Below, piece after piece: positions 1-11,503 of a stretch of DNA of 64,000 nt; within the stretch, counting starts at the first letter, position 1, and the number at the start of each line of letters is the position of its first letter. This DNA is from Plantago ovata (lineage: Eukaryota; Streptophyta; Magnoliopsida; Lamiales; Plantaginaceae). Below the pieces are notes generated by a model. The model was not told the origin of the DNA. It ran no database searches and saw only the letters and a list, made by a program, of their open reading frames with translations. Location: the NCBI GenBank assembly GCA_028274465.1, contig CM051456.1, forward strand, positions 7,317,545 through 7,381,544, written 5' to 3'. The translations under genes were made by a program, and so were the position numbers.

Positions 1-988
1 TTTTTTGGGTTTTGGAGAGTTGTAAAATGGGCAAGGACAGAAAGAAAGAAAGAAAGAAAGTGAATACTGGTGGTTGGTTGACTATTACTATATTATAATG
101 AGATGAGAAGGATAAGCTTGCTTTTACTATGAGAGTGAGCTGCTTGATGGAGAGCAGTGGTGTCAAATCGGAATCATCGTTTTCGCCTTTCCTTTTTAAC
201 AAGGCAAACTCAACTTACACTTCACAAATCAAACCAACCTACAAAAGACACACTACACTCTATTTGTTTTTTTCAGTTTTTCTCATGGATTTAGCCGTCA
301 ACGTCTTTATTCTTTTTTCGTCTCTCTCATTGCATTTTGCAATATCTTTCAATCTCTTAACTAGGGATAAAGAGGCCAAATTATTGCTTCTTTTTTTATC
401 AGATTTATTCAACATCACAAAACTTATAATAAGAGTTAAACTTAATTTGGATTTGCAAATATCAAAATAAGGGAAATTTGTTAGAAAACTTATAATTTTG
501 ATGACCAATTAACCATGCTAACTTAAGTTTTAAGGTCCAACAACCGGTACTCTTAAGGTCCATGGAAATTCAAAATTTTAAGGACATTGTAAAATAGAAA
601 CGTTTGCTGAAATACTTAGTTAGTGTATGCTTGCTGATGATTTACTTTGTTTGCAAAAACAATCTATTGAAGACCTAGAACCGCTCATAAAGTTGAAGCC
701 ATGAAGACTGAAGACTTAAAAGATTCTTAGATTGGTATCTATACCGGCATTTGTCACTTTAGAAAGTGAGTAACTCAACAATTAGATAGTATCCTCAGAT
801 TATCTCTTGCCATTTTTTCATCAGAATATATTGTCATGTGCGTCATTATCTCTTACCATTTTTTTTCATTGATGCCTTTTGTTATGTTGATGCCGCAATA
901 TGGACGATATTCAAATTCCAAGTGGCCTAGCTAGTATCCTCAAGTTCTCTATCATCAGAGCTAAATTGACGTTTTCGTAAATAAAATT
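1..988. other. intergenic DNA, nothing recognised
   Basis: AT-rich sequence with no convincing gene. A short GAAA-type microsatellite lies at about 39-60. The two overlapping reading frames at 129-508 lie on opposite strands, are low in complexity and match no family I recognise, so I do not call them. Confidence 0.5.
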
Positions 989-1247
989 CTTCCTCCGTCC
1001 AATAACAAGTGTAACATATGGTTTTATTGACTTTTTTGAGGATTAGTTTGACCTCAAAATTAATTGTATATCATTCAAGTAAGTAAAATAATTAAAAAAT
1101 TATATTATGAAAATGTAAATATTCTGGTTTCATAATATGATGTTTTTAATTATTTTTATCGTATGACTTAAGAATAATTTAAGGTAAACTGACCATCGAA
1201 AAGGTCAACAAAATCAAGTGTTACATTTATTATTAGACGGGGGAAGT
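989..1247. mobile_element. Stowaway-like MITE
   Basis: The left end reads CTTCCTCCGTCCAATAA. The reverse complement of the right end reads ACTTCCCCCGTCTAATAA, and the match continues into GTGTAACA. Terminal inverted repeats of the CTCCCTCCGT type are the hallmark of Stowaway (Tc1/mariner-derived) MITEs. There is no coding content. A truncated, inverted copy of its right half lies at about 39430-39556. Confidence 0.7.
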
Positions 1248-1640
1248 ATGTTTTTTTTATATGAACATATCATGGTTATTTTTTAAATTAATTAAGTATA
1301 ATGTGACCATACAACTTTATGTTAAAAAAAATAAAAATTTAAGAAGAGAATAAATATAAAAGAAAAAAATTACGTCAATAAGATTCGAACCCAACACCTT
1401 CAGCTAAAATAATGATACAAATAATAGATAAAAATCACGCCAACAAGATTCGAACCAAACACTTTCAATAAAAATAATAATAAAAATAATGGAGAAAAAT
1501 CACGGCAACAGGATTCGAACCTTACACCTTTTAATTAAATAATGACACATGTACGCACCAGATTGAAATTGAATAAGTAAGATTAACGGACTAAAATTGA
1601 TTGATAGGTCAATCAATTGGGTGAATCAATCAGGTTATTA
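1133..1640. repeat. dispersed repeat with three tandem B-box-like units
   Basis: This stretch is an inverted, diverged copy of about 39049-39556. It holds a unit of about 65 bp repeated three times. Each unit has a perfect or near-perfect tRNA B-box core (GGTTCGAATCY) on the minus strand, at 1381-1391, 1446-1456 and 1511-1521. No tRNA fold surrounds the cores. The left part overlaps the Stowaway-like MITE. Confidence 0.6.
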
Positions 1641-1897
1641 TATATCTTTAAAAACAAGTACCTACACAACTAACTATTTCCAGTTGTAAAAATCATCCGT
1701 TTCAACTTGTTGCACATTTTGTATGAACTAACAACTTGTTGCAAAATTTTGTATGAACTACCACATTTTGTAAAAAACATCATCCTGCATGAGCTAATAC
1801 GTACACAAGTATAAATAGTTCCTATACACCTAAGAGAGAGCAAGTAAAAACACATTTATAAATAGTTCCTATGCACCTAAGAGATAGCAAGTAAAAA

Positions 1898-2263
1898 CAA
1901 CAAATGTGCCTTACAACTGCAAGGCAAATTCCCAAACAATCGATGCCTGATCACAACAAAATAGTCCATTCCAACATGATGAAGGGAAGCTAACAAGGTG
2001 AAAATGTTCGAGCACAAAAGCCAGAGTCATATAATGTAAAATTAGCCCTTACGCATTATTGTTGTTAGCGGCTTGTGGAGGAGGATGGCTCTAGCTCTTG
2101 TGCTCGAGCATTTTCGCCTTGTTGGCGAAAACGGACGCGCACTCGGAGCACAGGGATAGCTTCCCTTCATCAGGTTGAAATGGACGGATTTGTTGTGATC
2201 CGGCATCGAATTTTTGGGAATTTGCCTCTTGCAGTTGTAACACACATTTGGATTTTGATCCAT
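1898..2263. pseudogene. C2H2 zinc-finger relic present as an inverted pair
   Basis: On the minus strand (2263 to about 2080) one frame encodes a CxxC-x11-HxxxxH-like block starting CYNCKRQIPK. A second frame over the same DNA encodes CSECASVFANKAKMLEHK, a good C-x2-C-x12-H finger half. The forward strand at about 1898-2035 carries a homologous but shorter copy (QIPKQSMPDHNKIVH) that lacks the CSEC segment. The two copies form an inverted pair. No full gene is present and the frames are broken. The family is inferred only from cysteine/histidine spacing. Confidence 0.35.
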
Positions 2264-2562
2264 TTGTCACATCACGAATATCTTCACTCCTTCAGGTTGG
2301 AACTGAAGAGATTGTCACATCAACCAAGTGTTCACATATTTGCCTCTTAATTCCCATAACTAGCTGGATTTGTTGATTTTGATTTATGTAGTTTAAATAG
2401 GGCCGTTTACTGGCCAGCTCAATACCTGGCTCTGTTTTAGACAAAGGGCATTTTATTTTTTCCTCCATCTCTCCAGTACAAAAACGGCAAAAGGTAGTAC
2501 AAATGTAGTAGGTCTTCTCTGTTCATCCACAGTGCTCCTCTGACACTTGTCTCCCAGCAATT
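2264..2562. other. intergenic DNA, nothing recognised
   Basis: There is no domain, repeat or RNA gene that I can support here. The last 8 bases (2555-2562, CAGCAATT) are the left target-site duplication of the adjacent foldback element. Confidence 0.4.
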
Positions 2563-3746
2563 GGGAAAAATACATTTTTGGTCCCAAAGTTTGGGTGTGG
2601 CATATGTAGTCCCATGTTTGCTCATGTCGGCAAATTTAGTCCCAAAGTTTCAAATGTTTGGCAAATTTGGTCCTTTTTTACAATTTTGGACTTTGACTGC
2701 TGACGTGGCAATTGAGTCAACCGGTCAACTCAGCCACATCATCTGATGACATCATTATGACGTTATAATTATTAATTTTTTAATTTTTTAATTAAAAAAG
2801 AAAAAAATCCAGAAAAAATTAGTTGATGACGTCATTATTACATCATAATTTCTAAACTTTTTTAATTTTTAAAAAAATTCAAAAAATAAAATAAAGGGGA
2901 AAATAAATAAAAATAAAAATAAAAAACTTATTTTGATATAAATTATTTTTAAAGATTTTCCATAATGATTTACTAGTTAATAATATTTGACGTTTAAAAA
3001 AAACTTATTTTGAAACGGAAGAGGAATTACCTTTATTCACACACTTAACATTTTTGGTAAATAATAGAAAATTATATTTAATTTTTTGAAATTATTTTGG
3101 ATTTTTTTAATAAACGAAAGAGGAAGAGGAAGTACCTTTGTTTTTAATAAACGGAGCACTTCCTCTTCCGTTTATTAAATACAAAGGTACTTCCTCTTCC
3201 GTTTATTAAAAAAATCCAAAAAATTTAAATACAATTTTCTATTATTTACCAAAAACATTAAGTGTGTGAATAAATGTACTCCCTCTTCCGTTTCAAAGTA
3301 AGTTTTTTTTTTTTAAACAACAAATATTACAACTACTCCTACACTAGTAAATTATTACGAAAATCTTTAAAATAATTTATATCAAAATAAGTTTTTTTAA
3401 AAAATTTATTTATTTATTTTCCCCTTTATTGTTTTTGGATTTTTTAAAAATTAAAAACATTTAGAAATTATGACGTCATAACTAATTTTTTTTAGAATTT
3501 TTTTTCTTTTTTTAATTAAAAAATTAAAAATAAAAAATTATGACGTCGTAATGATGTCATCAGATGATGTGGCTGAGTTGACCGGTTGACTCAATTACCA
3601 CGTCAGTAGTCAAAGTTCAAAATTATAAAAAAATACCAAATTTGCCAAACATTTGAAACTTTGGGACTAAATTTGCCGGCAGAAGCAAACATGGTACTAC
3701 ATATGCCACACCCCTCAAACTTTGGGACCAAAAATGCCTTTTTTTC
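2563..3746. mobile_element. 1.2 kb palindromic (foldback) TIR element
   Basis: The element is almost entirely an inverted repeat. The left end begins GGGAAAAATACATTTTTGG and the right end, reverse-complemented, reads GAAAAAAAGGCATTTTTGG. Both continue through TCCCAAAGTTTG and the CCGGTCAACTCAGCCACATC block to a centre near 3150. It is flanked by CAGCAATT at 2555-2562 and 3747-3754, an 8-9 bp duplication of the size made by Mutator-type or hAT-type transposases. No transposase is present. The right half also occurs at about 46530-46990, next to F-box copy D. Confidence 0.7.
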
Positions 3747-3839
3747 CAGCAATTTTAAAAAATCAAAATTAAACATGGTCGAACTGGCCAAAATTTAGAC
3801 AATCGAACATCCACAAAATTAGGGCTTATTATATTGTTG

Positions 3840-4004
3840 TATTGGAGTACCCGAATTAGGAGCTGGGCTCCAATCCATGCCAAGGAAAAGAATTCGCTAT
3901 GCTGTCAAACTCTTTGCCGACCATAATTTGGTATATTATTTTTTATTATCATATAAATATGCTGCATAATACGTAGTTGCCGCAGACTAGAGAGAGTAAG
4001 AAGA
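3840..4004 (+). promoter_or_regulatory. putative promoter and 5' leader of F-box copy A
   Basis: A TATA-like stretch, CATATAAATATG, lies about 50 bases before the start codon, followed by a short purine-rich leader ending AGAAG. The same block precedes copy D on the other strand (about 46268-46430), as expected from the inverted duplication. The call rests on position and base composition only. Confidence 0.35.
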
Positions 4005-6284
4005 ATGGCTACTACTGATGGCGAGTCGAGAAGAAGAAATCAGAATGCTGCTTCGGTTTCAGATGTTTTGTCCGATTTCAGACTCGACAACAAACCCGGT
4101 CGACTCTGTGTAGCTTCCAGTAGAGACGGTAATTGGTTCGTCTTCGTCGACACTATAACCAACAAGAACTACAATTACTTCAAATGCTTTCTCTGGAATC
4201 CATGTTCCCAAACAAAGGTAATATATTATATTTTTTTATTTTTTTTTATCTAGTGCACAACTTGTTAAACTTAATTTGAGGCCTAATCTTTCTGCGGATT
4301 GAATTCTATTCAATTTTAGGTGCAACTTCCCTGTCTACCAGATAAGCCGGAAAGCTTTCTCAAGTGTATTGTGAGCGTTGATATTAATAATTCACACAAC
4401 TACACGGTCCGTTTCTTTTACAAGCTATATTCCAGTTATATTATGTTTTGTAATGGCTGGGAAGATTGGGGATCTTTTTGTTGCTACGCGAATGCACGTC
4501 AAACCTTTCCCAGTGTTGTTTCATGTGATAATTATGGCGGCTTCTCAGATTATTTTTGTGGCGTGGGAGGAGCCGGATTATTGATAAACTGCTTCGGGCA
4601 GGAACTGAAATCACCCACTTATTTTTCTACTTTGTACCATAGAAAATTAGTGGTTGATTATGGGAAACAGAGGAAGGATCGTTGTCGATTGTTTCTCTTG
4701 GAACGCAGAACACAAACTCGTGCATGGGAAGTTTGGGATGTTGACTTCTCATGTGGGAAACTAGTCCCTGTAAATAACTTAGCAGGCAAAGTGATATTCT
4801 TGAGTGGGAATTACGCGGCTGTGTCCAGGTCTAGAATTCTTGGCAGCTGCATATGCTTTACCATAGATGCAGAAAAGGATAAATTTTATGTGTTCAGGCT
4901 CGCTGATAAAACAACGTCTATCTTTCCGAATCAACCTCATTCAAAATTTTCTGCTTGGTTTCCGAACCCCAGTGATCCTGGATTGAGATGGTTGAGGTAC
5001 GTATGCATGCTCGCTTTCTATTCATAATTTTGAATATAATTCTAGATTTCTGGTTCTTACTATTCTTCAACTTGATAATGATCAGGACATTTAACAAGTC
5101 TCATTACAAACCAGGTTTTCTTTAACACTCGACTAATTACTATGCTTTCTGCTGTCTATTTATAGCTTCGTCGAGAAAGACGTGGAAAACAATGCCAATC
5201 CTGAGGAACCAGAAGAGAAAGTTGCTGAAGATATGCCAGTGTATTCTCAAGAAAGTATTTATTTTAATCTTCCTGACGACATTCTGAGGCTAGTTGCAGA
5301 ATCCCTCTGTTCTACGATGGACTATGCAAATTTCCGTATGGTGTGCAGAAAGTGGAGAGAAATTGCACGTCCGATCTACTGGAAACATAATTTTTCGAAT
5401 ATGGAGTCTCCCTGGCTAATGTCTTTTGAAGAAACGGATGCATGCGCCTCCTTCCTTGATCCAACATGCAATATGAGGTTTTACAGCACCATCAAGGAAT
5501 TATCTGGTTGTAAAATATGGTATTCCAAAGATGGATGGCTTCTTGTCACTCGTTTTCCCACAGTATTTTTCTTCGAGCCCTTCAGTAAAACCAAGATTAG
5601 CGTTCCTGATTTTCCTTCTCCTTTCCATGTTGACTGGATGTCTTTCTCTTCCGCACCAACATCATCGAACTGGATCATCCTTTCTACTTCATCCCCTTGG
5701 ACGGTCACTAGGGTAACACATATAAAGTCAGGTGACAAGAACTGGAGCGACGGTTGTATAATGTAGGGACCCGACTCGCCCATGTTTGCTCTCCTGTGTT
5801 TCATAATGATAAGTTTTATTGTTTGGCTCATAACAGAAGCTTGATAATTGTCAGTTGGGAGGGGACTCAGATCCAGTTTGGTCGTATTCTGACAACTAAT
5901 AAATCATCATGTCAGTTCCCGTTACCGCAATATTTAGTTTCTTGTGAAGAGAAGCTGTATCTCGTTGTGACGGGACCATCTGGGAAATATGTCAATGTGT
6001 ATATGCTGGGTGATACTGCTGACAAATGGGAAGAAGTTGCAGACGTGGGTAATTTTTCGTTTTTCATCTGCGATACGTCATCCTTTGCTGTTCAAACAAC
6101 AAAGCATGGACACATCAACTTTCCATTATTTTTGGAGAATCATCATGTGTCTTATAAGTTGGATACATCAGAATTTCAATGTAGTAGTAATCACGCAAAG
6201 ATGACGGTCACCAATGGGAGTAACAAACTCATCATCAGAAGTGGTACTTGGATTCAGCCAAAACTTATTCGAGGTTATAGGTAG
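4005..6284 (+). pseudogene. F-box/DUF295 gene copy A, one-base frameshift
   Basis: This is a three-exon gene with exons 4005-4217, 4320-4996 and 5166-6284, each with GT-AG borders, and the same structure as copies C and D. Exons 1-2 encode a DUF295-like (KIB1-4 beta-propeller type) region. Exon 3 starts with an F-box (LPDDILRLVAESL, then DYANFRMVCRKWREIA) followed by a second DUF295 region (WLLVTRFPTVFFFEPFSKTK). F-box proteins normally serve as substrate receptors of SCF ubiquitin ligases, so that is the inferred ancestral role. Copy D is nearly identical but intact. Relative to D one C is missing at about 5748, which shifts the frame and ends translation at 5766, well short of the normal stop at 6284. 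It could be a recent pseudogene, a truncated but expressed protein, or a base-calling error. Confidence 0.85.
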
Positions 6285-6590
6285 TTCATGTATGTTCTAT
6301 CCTTCCATAATTGGAAAGACAATACTGCTGAAGTAACTACATTAATTTTTTTAACTACTATATAAGCATAGAAGCTAATTCTTCCACCATATAACTGCTA
6401 AACACGGACCAAGCTCCCACTCTCCGCACGTGGAGGGTTTACAAGGCGGTGTCAGTTTGGCCGAACCAAGTTCATTTGGTTGGCAACGTGGTTATACTTC
6501 CACCATACGACGGAGCCAGCCCAAAATTTAAGAGCAGCACGTCCACGAATACAAACCCAGATCACAGTTGAACCATTCCCTAGTGACAAT
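6285..6590. other. 3' flank of copy A with MSH7-intron-derived sequence
   Basis: This matches, inverted, the 3' flank of copy D (43668-43988) and the flank of the 58 kb block. The similarity to copy D stops sharply near the CCCTAGTGAC at about 6588. From there the sequence switches to the 6.6-8.5 kb inverted-repeat arm, so a rearrangement junction lies here. Confidence 0.55.
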
Positions 6591-8119
6591 TGAAGTTGAT
6601 GCGAAAGTTATGACAATTCTAAACCTCGATTATATTTACATTCTAATTCGTCGAAGATTCTTTTATTTTTTCTTAACAAATTAGGAGTTCTGTCAACTTA
6701 GAAGTAAAGTCTTATCACGAACAAGATTGAAGTGAAGAACAATAAGGATACAGTGAAGACTTCTACACGAAATCAAGAGTGTTTTTTAACACTATATAAA
6801 GAGCAGAAGTTCATCATTGAAGATAACGATTTTTTAGATTACTCTTCAAGTTATTAGAGCTTTAGTTGTCGAGTTTATTTAGTTTCATAATCTATTTTAC
6901 ACAAGCATGTTTATATATTCCTAATTTCTACAATATAATAAGTCCCAATTTTATGACTGTCCTATTTGATTTGTTTAAATTTTATCCGGTTCGACTGGTT
7001 TTTTACTTAAGTTGTTAACCCTAAAATCTTAACTTGTTGCTGTTTAAAATGTAATACTACCAACAGTACCACTTGCCCGCTGCATAATACGGGGTCCAAT
7101 ATTTTTGGAACCGGATTGAAACGACCACAGTTAGACATTCATTACATCTACGGATCGAATACTATATATACACCTCTCTTTTACCATTACTATTGCACAA
7201 CCTTATGACTCCAAAATACTTTTTTGTTTTTTTTTCATTTCCATTCGGTCACGATTCAATACACTAGTGGCTCTAAAATTTTCACCTTTTACAATGTCGT
7301 TTGATAGCACATTACCAAACTAAATTCAAAACATGGCATAGAGAGAGTACCCGTAACAAAATTCCAAATAGACCATTGTGATTCAATCTGATTCTTGAAG
7401 AAAATGATCGAGATCAACGGGATGATTATTGAAGAGTTGGAGATCTACATGGACGATATATATTAGGCTCATAAGTTTAATCCAACAAACAAAATAAACC
7501 TCTTGAACCAACAACTATTACATACGAAGTATTTGAGTTTTAACCGAATCATTTCATGAGCGAATCACAATTAACCTGATTCTCAAACACCCGATCTTAT
7601 CCATAATTACATATGCGTACATAAATTGATAAAAGCATTCCGGTTTATATTTACTCTACTAGTATAACAATTTATTCTTTACTACATCATATCATATATA
7701 TATGTGTGTACATTGTACACGATTTACGGTACGAAATGGAGGAGTTATTAAAGTTACAAATCCAATTTAAATCTAATCGATAGTGCATATACGCTACGTA
7801 ACTCCGTTACTCCCCCATAAGTTACTTTTATATTTGGTCGGGTCTAGTCGGCACATACTACTAACTAGATTGTAGTTGTTCAATTCATATTATGTGACGA
7901 TTTACAAAATCGATAGGTAAATACTATATATTTAAATCATGTATTCTCGTCTTCATAATTGTATGACTATCTTTATCCGTAATACGATTTATAATAACAA
8001 GGCTACCGAAGGTACGAAACTGGGATTTTAATACACACGGTAATATAGTCCACAAGTTGCTCTTCCACATTTATTTGGGTCCTTTCTATTTTTTCTTTTA
8101 ATGATCCAAGTAGTGTTAT

Positions 8120-8127
8120 TTTGGCGC
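8120..8127 (+). promoter_or_regulatory. E2F-type site TTTGGCGC in duplicated MSH7 promoter
   Basis: The sequence is a perfect match to the E2F consensus TTTSGCGC, followed by GCGTTTATGG. The same element, in the same position relative to exon 1, occurs at the MSH7 gene (63150) and in the copies at 19266, 29555 and 55559. Confidence 0.5.
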
Positions 8128-8204
8128 GCGTTTATGGTCAACATGAAGAAAACCCAATTTTGACCCCCCCTCTCTCTCTTTGCCATTAACAAGCTGAGAA
8201 AAGA

Positions 8205-8430
8205 AAAATTGCAGTGGCAGAAATCGATTGATACTCTCTAGAAGAATCCGGAAGCTTCCACCGCCACAAAACCATCGTTATTGACCTTCCGGACGACGAG
8301 GTCAAAGCAATCGATACTCCGCCGGAGAAGGTGCCTCTTCCCGTCTTCGCCCAAAAAACCTTCGGTCTTCCTCCAGGCAGCATTAATCACAAATTCGACA
8401 CTCGTACTATTTTGTGCGTTTCTCAATTTG
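8205..8430 (+). pseudogene. MSH7 exon-1 fragment, dead
   Basis: This is homologous to MSH7 exon 1 at 63253-63476. The blocks coding ETPPEKVPLPVFAQK and the following HKF region are recognisable in pieces in different frames. The start codon region is altered (GCAGTGGCAG without an upstream ATG), a stop appears just after the PIP-box region (TCTCTAG), and there are frameshifts. What follows (about 8430-8505) resembles intron 1. It is closely related to the inverted copy at about 29275-29475. Confidence 0.8.
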
Positions 8431-8505
8431 CTATGTCATTATTTATCAAATGGATTTGCCAGTGTTGGAATTTTACTGGTTATGTTGAAGAAACAAATTA
8501 CAAGC

Positions 8506-10020
8506 AGAATAGCTTGCTTGATGCCCAGTCAAGGCAGAAAAACTACTAAGAAGAATATGTTCATATCACGCTGTATACTCCCTGTTCTACTTAGCTGAAA
8601 CAACGCTAGTCACCTTACGATGATGCAGAACCCAATCTACCCTATTCTATTTTTAATACGTTATTAGAGAAGTCTAGAATACAAAGCTAGCGTAAAGACA
8701 CAAAAACTAAACAATAAAACTAAACTCTTGAACTCGAATGCTCTCGGTAATTGTTTGTGCCGCCTCTCTCTTCAATGTCGATGCTCTCATATATATAGTG
8801 GTAGAAAGCCTTGTCGAATATAATCAGGAAACGTGTGAACATTGAATCTGGACATTAGATCTTCAGTCTTCTATTAGGAAACGACTTCTTCTTTGTAGAA
8901 CTCCTTTTCGAACTTGATTTCCTTTTTGAGTTCTTCCTTCTTGAATTCTGACAATTCCCATGTTCTAATAAACTTCTTGCACAAGTAAAACAACTACAGT
9001 TGTGGAACAGTTAGTGAATAGGTAAAACAATAAAAGTCGGCAAAGTGCTCTGTTTCCAGTAATACGGGGTTGAGTGAACCTCCAGGTAAACCCTTACGGC
9101 AACCCTCGTAAAACAGCGACATTTACAAGAACCAACTCACCTATACTCCCTCGAGGAATATATAAACAGGCTTGCGTAAAACAGACTACGAAAGACAAAG
9201 ACTTGACAACAAAAGCGTAAACAACTTCAAGAGTAATCTAAAAGTATAATCTTCAATGTCGACCTTCAGCCCTATTTATAGTGTTTAGAGACACTCTTGA
9301 ATCCGTGCAGAAGTCTTCATTGAATCCTATTTATCCATCTCTTCGAATTGTATTTGGACACTAGATAATGTTCTGTTGTTGACATATGTTCCTAGTCAAC
9401 TTCGAATTCTGAGTTGTCCAAACTTCACCAATGCTAATCAAATTCCATCTCCAGTATCTTGAACTTGTAATCTTGAATGAATCCTTTTTGTATTCAACCT
9501 TTGTTAAGATAAGGTAAAACAATCCAGACACGAGTAGAATGTAAACACCAGTAGATATAGAGTTGTCGTAATCTTCAAACTCATCTTCGATTTATTTCTC
9601 AGAAAACTCCACTCTAACATAGCTGACTGTCTCTAGCTTCGGCATCTTAACGATGGAAGTACGGCATCTTAATTTTCCATTTTGCCCAATTTGTGTATGG
9701 TAGCCTTAGCCCTGCAATGCTTTCTTGTTTTTCTTGAATAAACAATGCATTCTAGTCGTATGGGGCATGTATTTTGTTGATGTAGTAATTATTGTAATAC
9801 TATTGATATTGATTCATGTTAAAACTATAAATGAATCAGGAACTTGTCATGGTTATTAATATGCAGTCTTTCTATTGTTTTTGTTCGATCATAATTTTTG
9901 CATTGATTACCGAAGCTAGTTATGGATTGATTTTTGTGGGAAGATTGCATATTTTAGAGAGAGCGCTAAGAACTGGAGATTTTTTTTCTTCATTAATGTT
10001 GTTAAATTAATTTATTTTTT
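8506..10020. other. non-coding stretch with an old LTR-like repeat
   Basis: No gene is visible. About 9140-9560 resembles the solo-LTR-like repeats at 21370-21740 and 30800-31160 (GGAATATATAAACA, then AGAGTAATCTAAAA) but is more diverged. The remainder, including 8530-9020 and 9600-10020, shows nothing I can name. Confidence 0.4.
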
Positions 10021-10317
10021 CTGGGTAAACTTATTTAAGGTAAGAAATTTTAAGTTATTGAAGATGTGGGCACTACCCTCAAGTTAGCTTTGGTGTTAAC
10101 GTTTTAGCTTTGCCATTCAGTTAAGCTCAGTTCAGCTACGGATTAGGAAAAATTCAAAGAAATCCTTAATTCTTTTCGAACTCTTTTGATCATGAACTGA
10201 ATCGGAATTCGCAAACCTTATATATAGTATTTAGTACATAGACAACCGTATAATTTTAACTTTGATTTGAATTGATTGATAAAAGAAGACGACGAGCGTC
10301 ATAGTTGCAGACTAGCA
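10021..10317 (+). promoter_or_regulatory. promoter and leader of F-box copy B, severed by a Copia insertion
   Basis: The sequence just before the Copia element (AATTGATTGATA... GACGACGAGCG... GCAGACTAGCA) matches the uninterrupted leader of copy C at about 24818-24866. Copy C continues TAGCAGG and then reaches its start codon. In copy B the continuation (TAGCAGGTAGCAGG) lies at 15984, on the far side of the element. This is therefore the original upstream region of copy B. Confidence 0.65.
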
Positions 10318-10709
10318 TGTTAAAAGATATTAAAATAAAACATGATATCCAAGTCGAATTGTTGAATACAACGTACGTGAACCAAATCGAGGAAAAAATG
10401 TGCGAATGATGTCAAGACACAATTGGTTGGAGTAGCTAGTCCGTTTACACTAGATTGTAACTATAGATGTGTGACAAGTTGTAAAGAATATTCTTTAACA
10501 TATTTAAAAATTATTTATTGTAACCCTAGCTAGCTATGTATTTTCCTCTATATATAGTGATCCTTGTACATTTGTACATGTAAAAGGTTGGAGATTTCAC
10601 ATTAATAAAAATAATTATATTCAACGTTCTCTCTTTCTCTCGCAATCTTTTTCTTCAAGCAAAAATATGTTATCTCTATCTTATTTTCATATGAAGTCAT
10701 ATTTTGACA
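10318..10709 (+). repeat. left LTR of the old Copia element
   Basis: It begins TGTTAAAAGATATT and ends TTTTGACA, and is paired with 15599-15983. The canonical TG...CA ends are intact here. Confidence 0.85.
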
Positions 10710-11286
10710 TGGTATCAAGAGCCTAGATCTGATCTAGCTAAGAGATCTATGCTTGAATGATAGATTGCAATATTATGGTCAACTCCAAAGGAGTGATCTA
10801 ATCGTCTAACCATGAATCCATGATCGTAGTTGAGTTACTCAACTCATACCGATAAAGCAAAGCAACAGTCATGCTTGCTTATTGAGATTAAAAGGGAAAG
10901 AGTAAACTTCTTGTGATTTTCACTCACCTAGTTCAATATAGAAGAACTAGAAAATCCATCTTCCTTCCATTTTGATGCTGAAGCAAGAAATAAGGATAAA
11001 CAAATGGATCGAATTGAAGTCATCTCTTTATGGCTTCTGCTCACTCAAGTAAAGCGAAAAAAAAAGGGGAGAAGAAGATGTGGATGCAAATATGCAATAT
11101 TCCTCCCTTCACATAGAACAACCCACGAGCCAGTTTATTATTCCTCAGAAAACAAGATCGAAAGTCAGAAAACCCTATGACTCTTGTCCTGCGAAATCGC
11201 TGAGAAAAAGGCAAGACAAATAAGAGTTGAATCAGATCTGATATTTTTCACTGGCAGAAAAGCCGATTGACACCAAGAATCAGATA

Positions 11287-11503
11287 CTAACTCCATCTCA
11301 TTAATAACTTCCTAAGGGTACTATTCATAACTCCTAAATTAAATTAGAGAAAAATATAGTAAAATTATATTATAAAATTAAATGGAGTATATTTTCATAA
11401 TCAACTTTTGATTTATATTGATACAATTCAATTTAAAAGTTATACGTGGTCAAAGTTGACGATGAATAGTTCCGTTAGTAATTTATTAATGAAAAGGAGG
11501 AAG
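11287..11503. mobile_element. Stowaway-like MITE nested in the old Copia element
   Basis: The left end reads CTAACTCCATCTCATTAATAA. The right end, reverse-complemented, reads CTTCCTCCTTTTCATTAATAA, and both continue into an ACTATTCAT block. TA dinucleotides flank both ends (11285-11286 and 11504-11505), as expected for Stowaway. There is no coding content. Confidence 0.6.

Larger units (their letters stand above)
6590..8505. repeat. inverted-repeat arm, partner at about 29160-31165
   Basis: The order on this strand is: a solo-LTR-like repeat (about 6590-7075), about 900 bp of non-coding DNA, then a duplicated MSH7 promoter and exon-1 fragment. The reverse complement of about 29160-31165 has the same order and close sequence. 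No gene other than the MSH7 fragment is visible in it. It is one arm of a roughly 2 kb inverted duplication spaced about 21 kb apart. Confidence 0.75.

Noticed and set aside
5481..5831. 116-codon minus-strand frame across copy A exon 3
   Set aside because: Shadow of the F-box/DUF295 exon; the same shadow appears over copy D at 44536-44793.
8238..8426. Minus-strand frames over the MSH7 exon-1 fragments
   Set aside because: Equivalent frames appear opposite every MSH7 exon-1 copy; the sense strand matches MSH7, so these are shadows.
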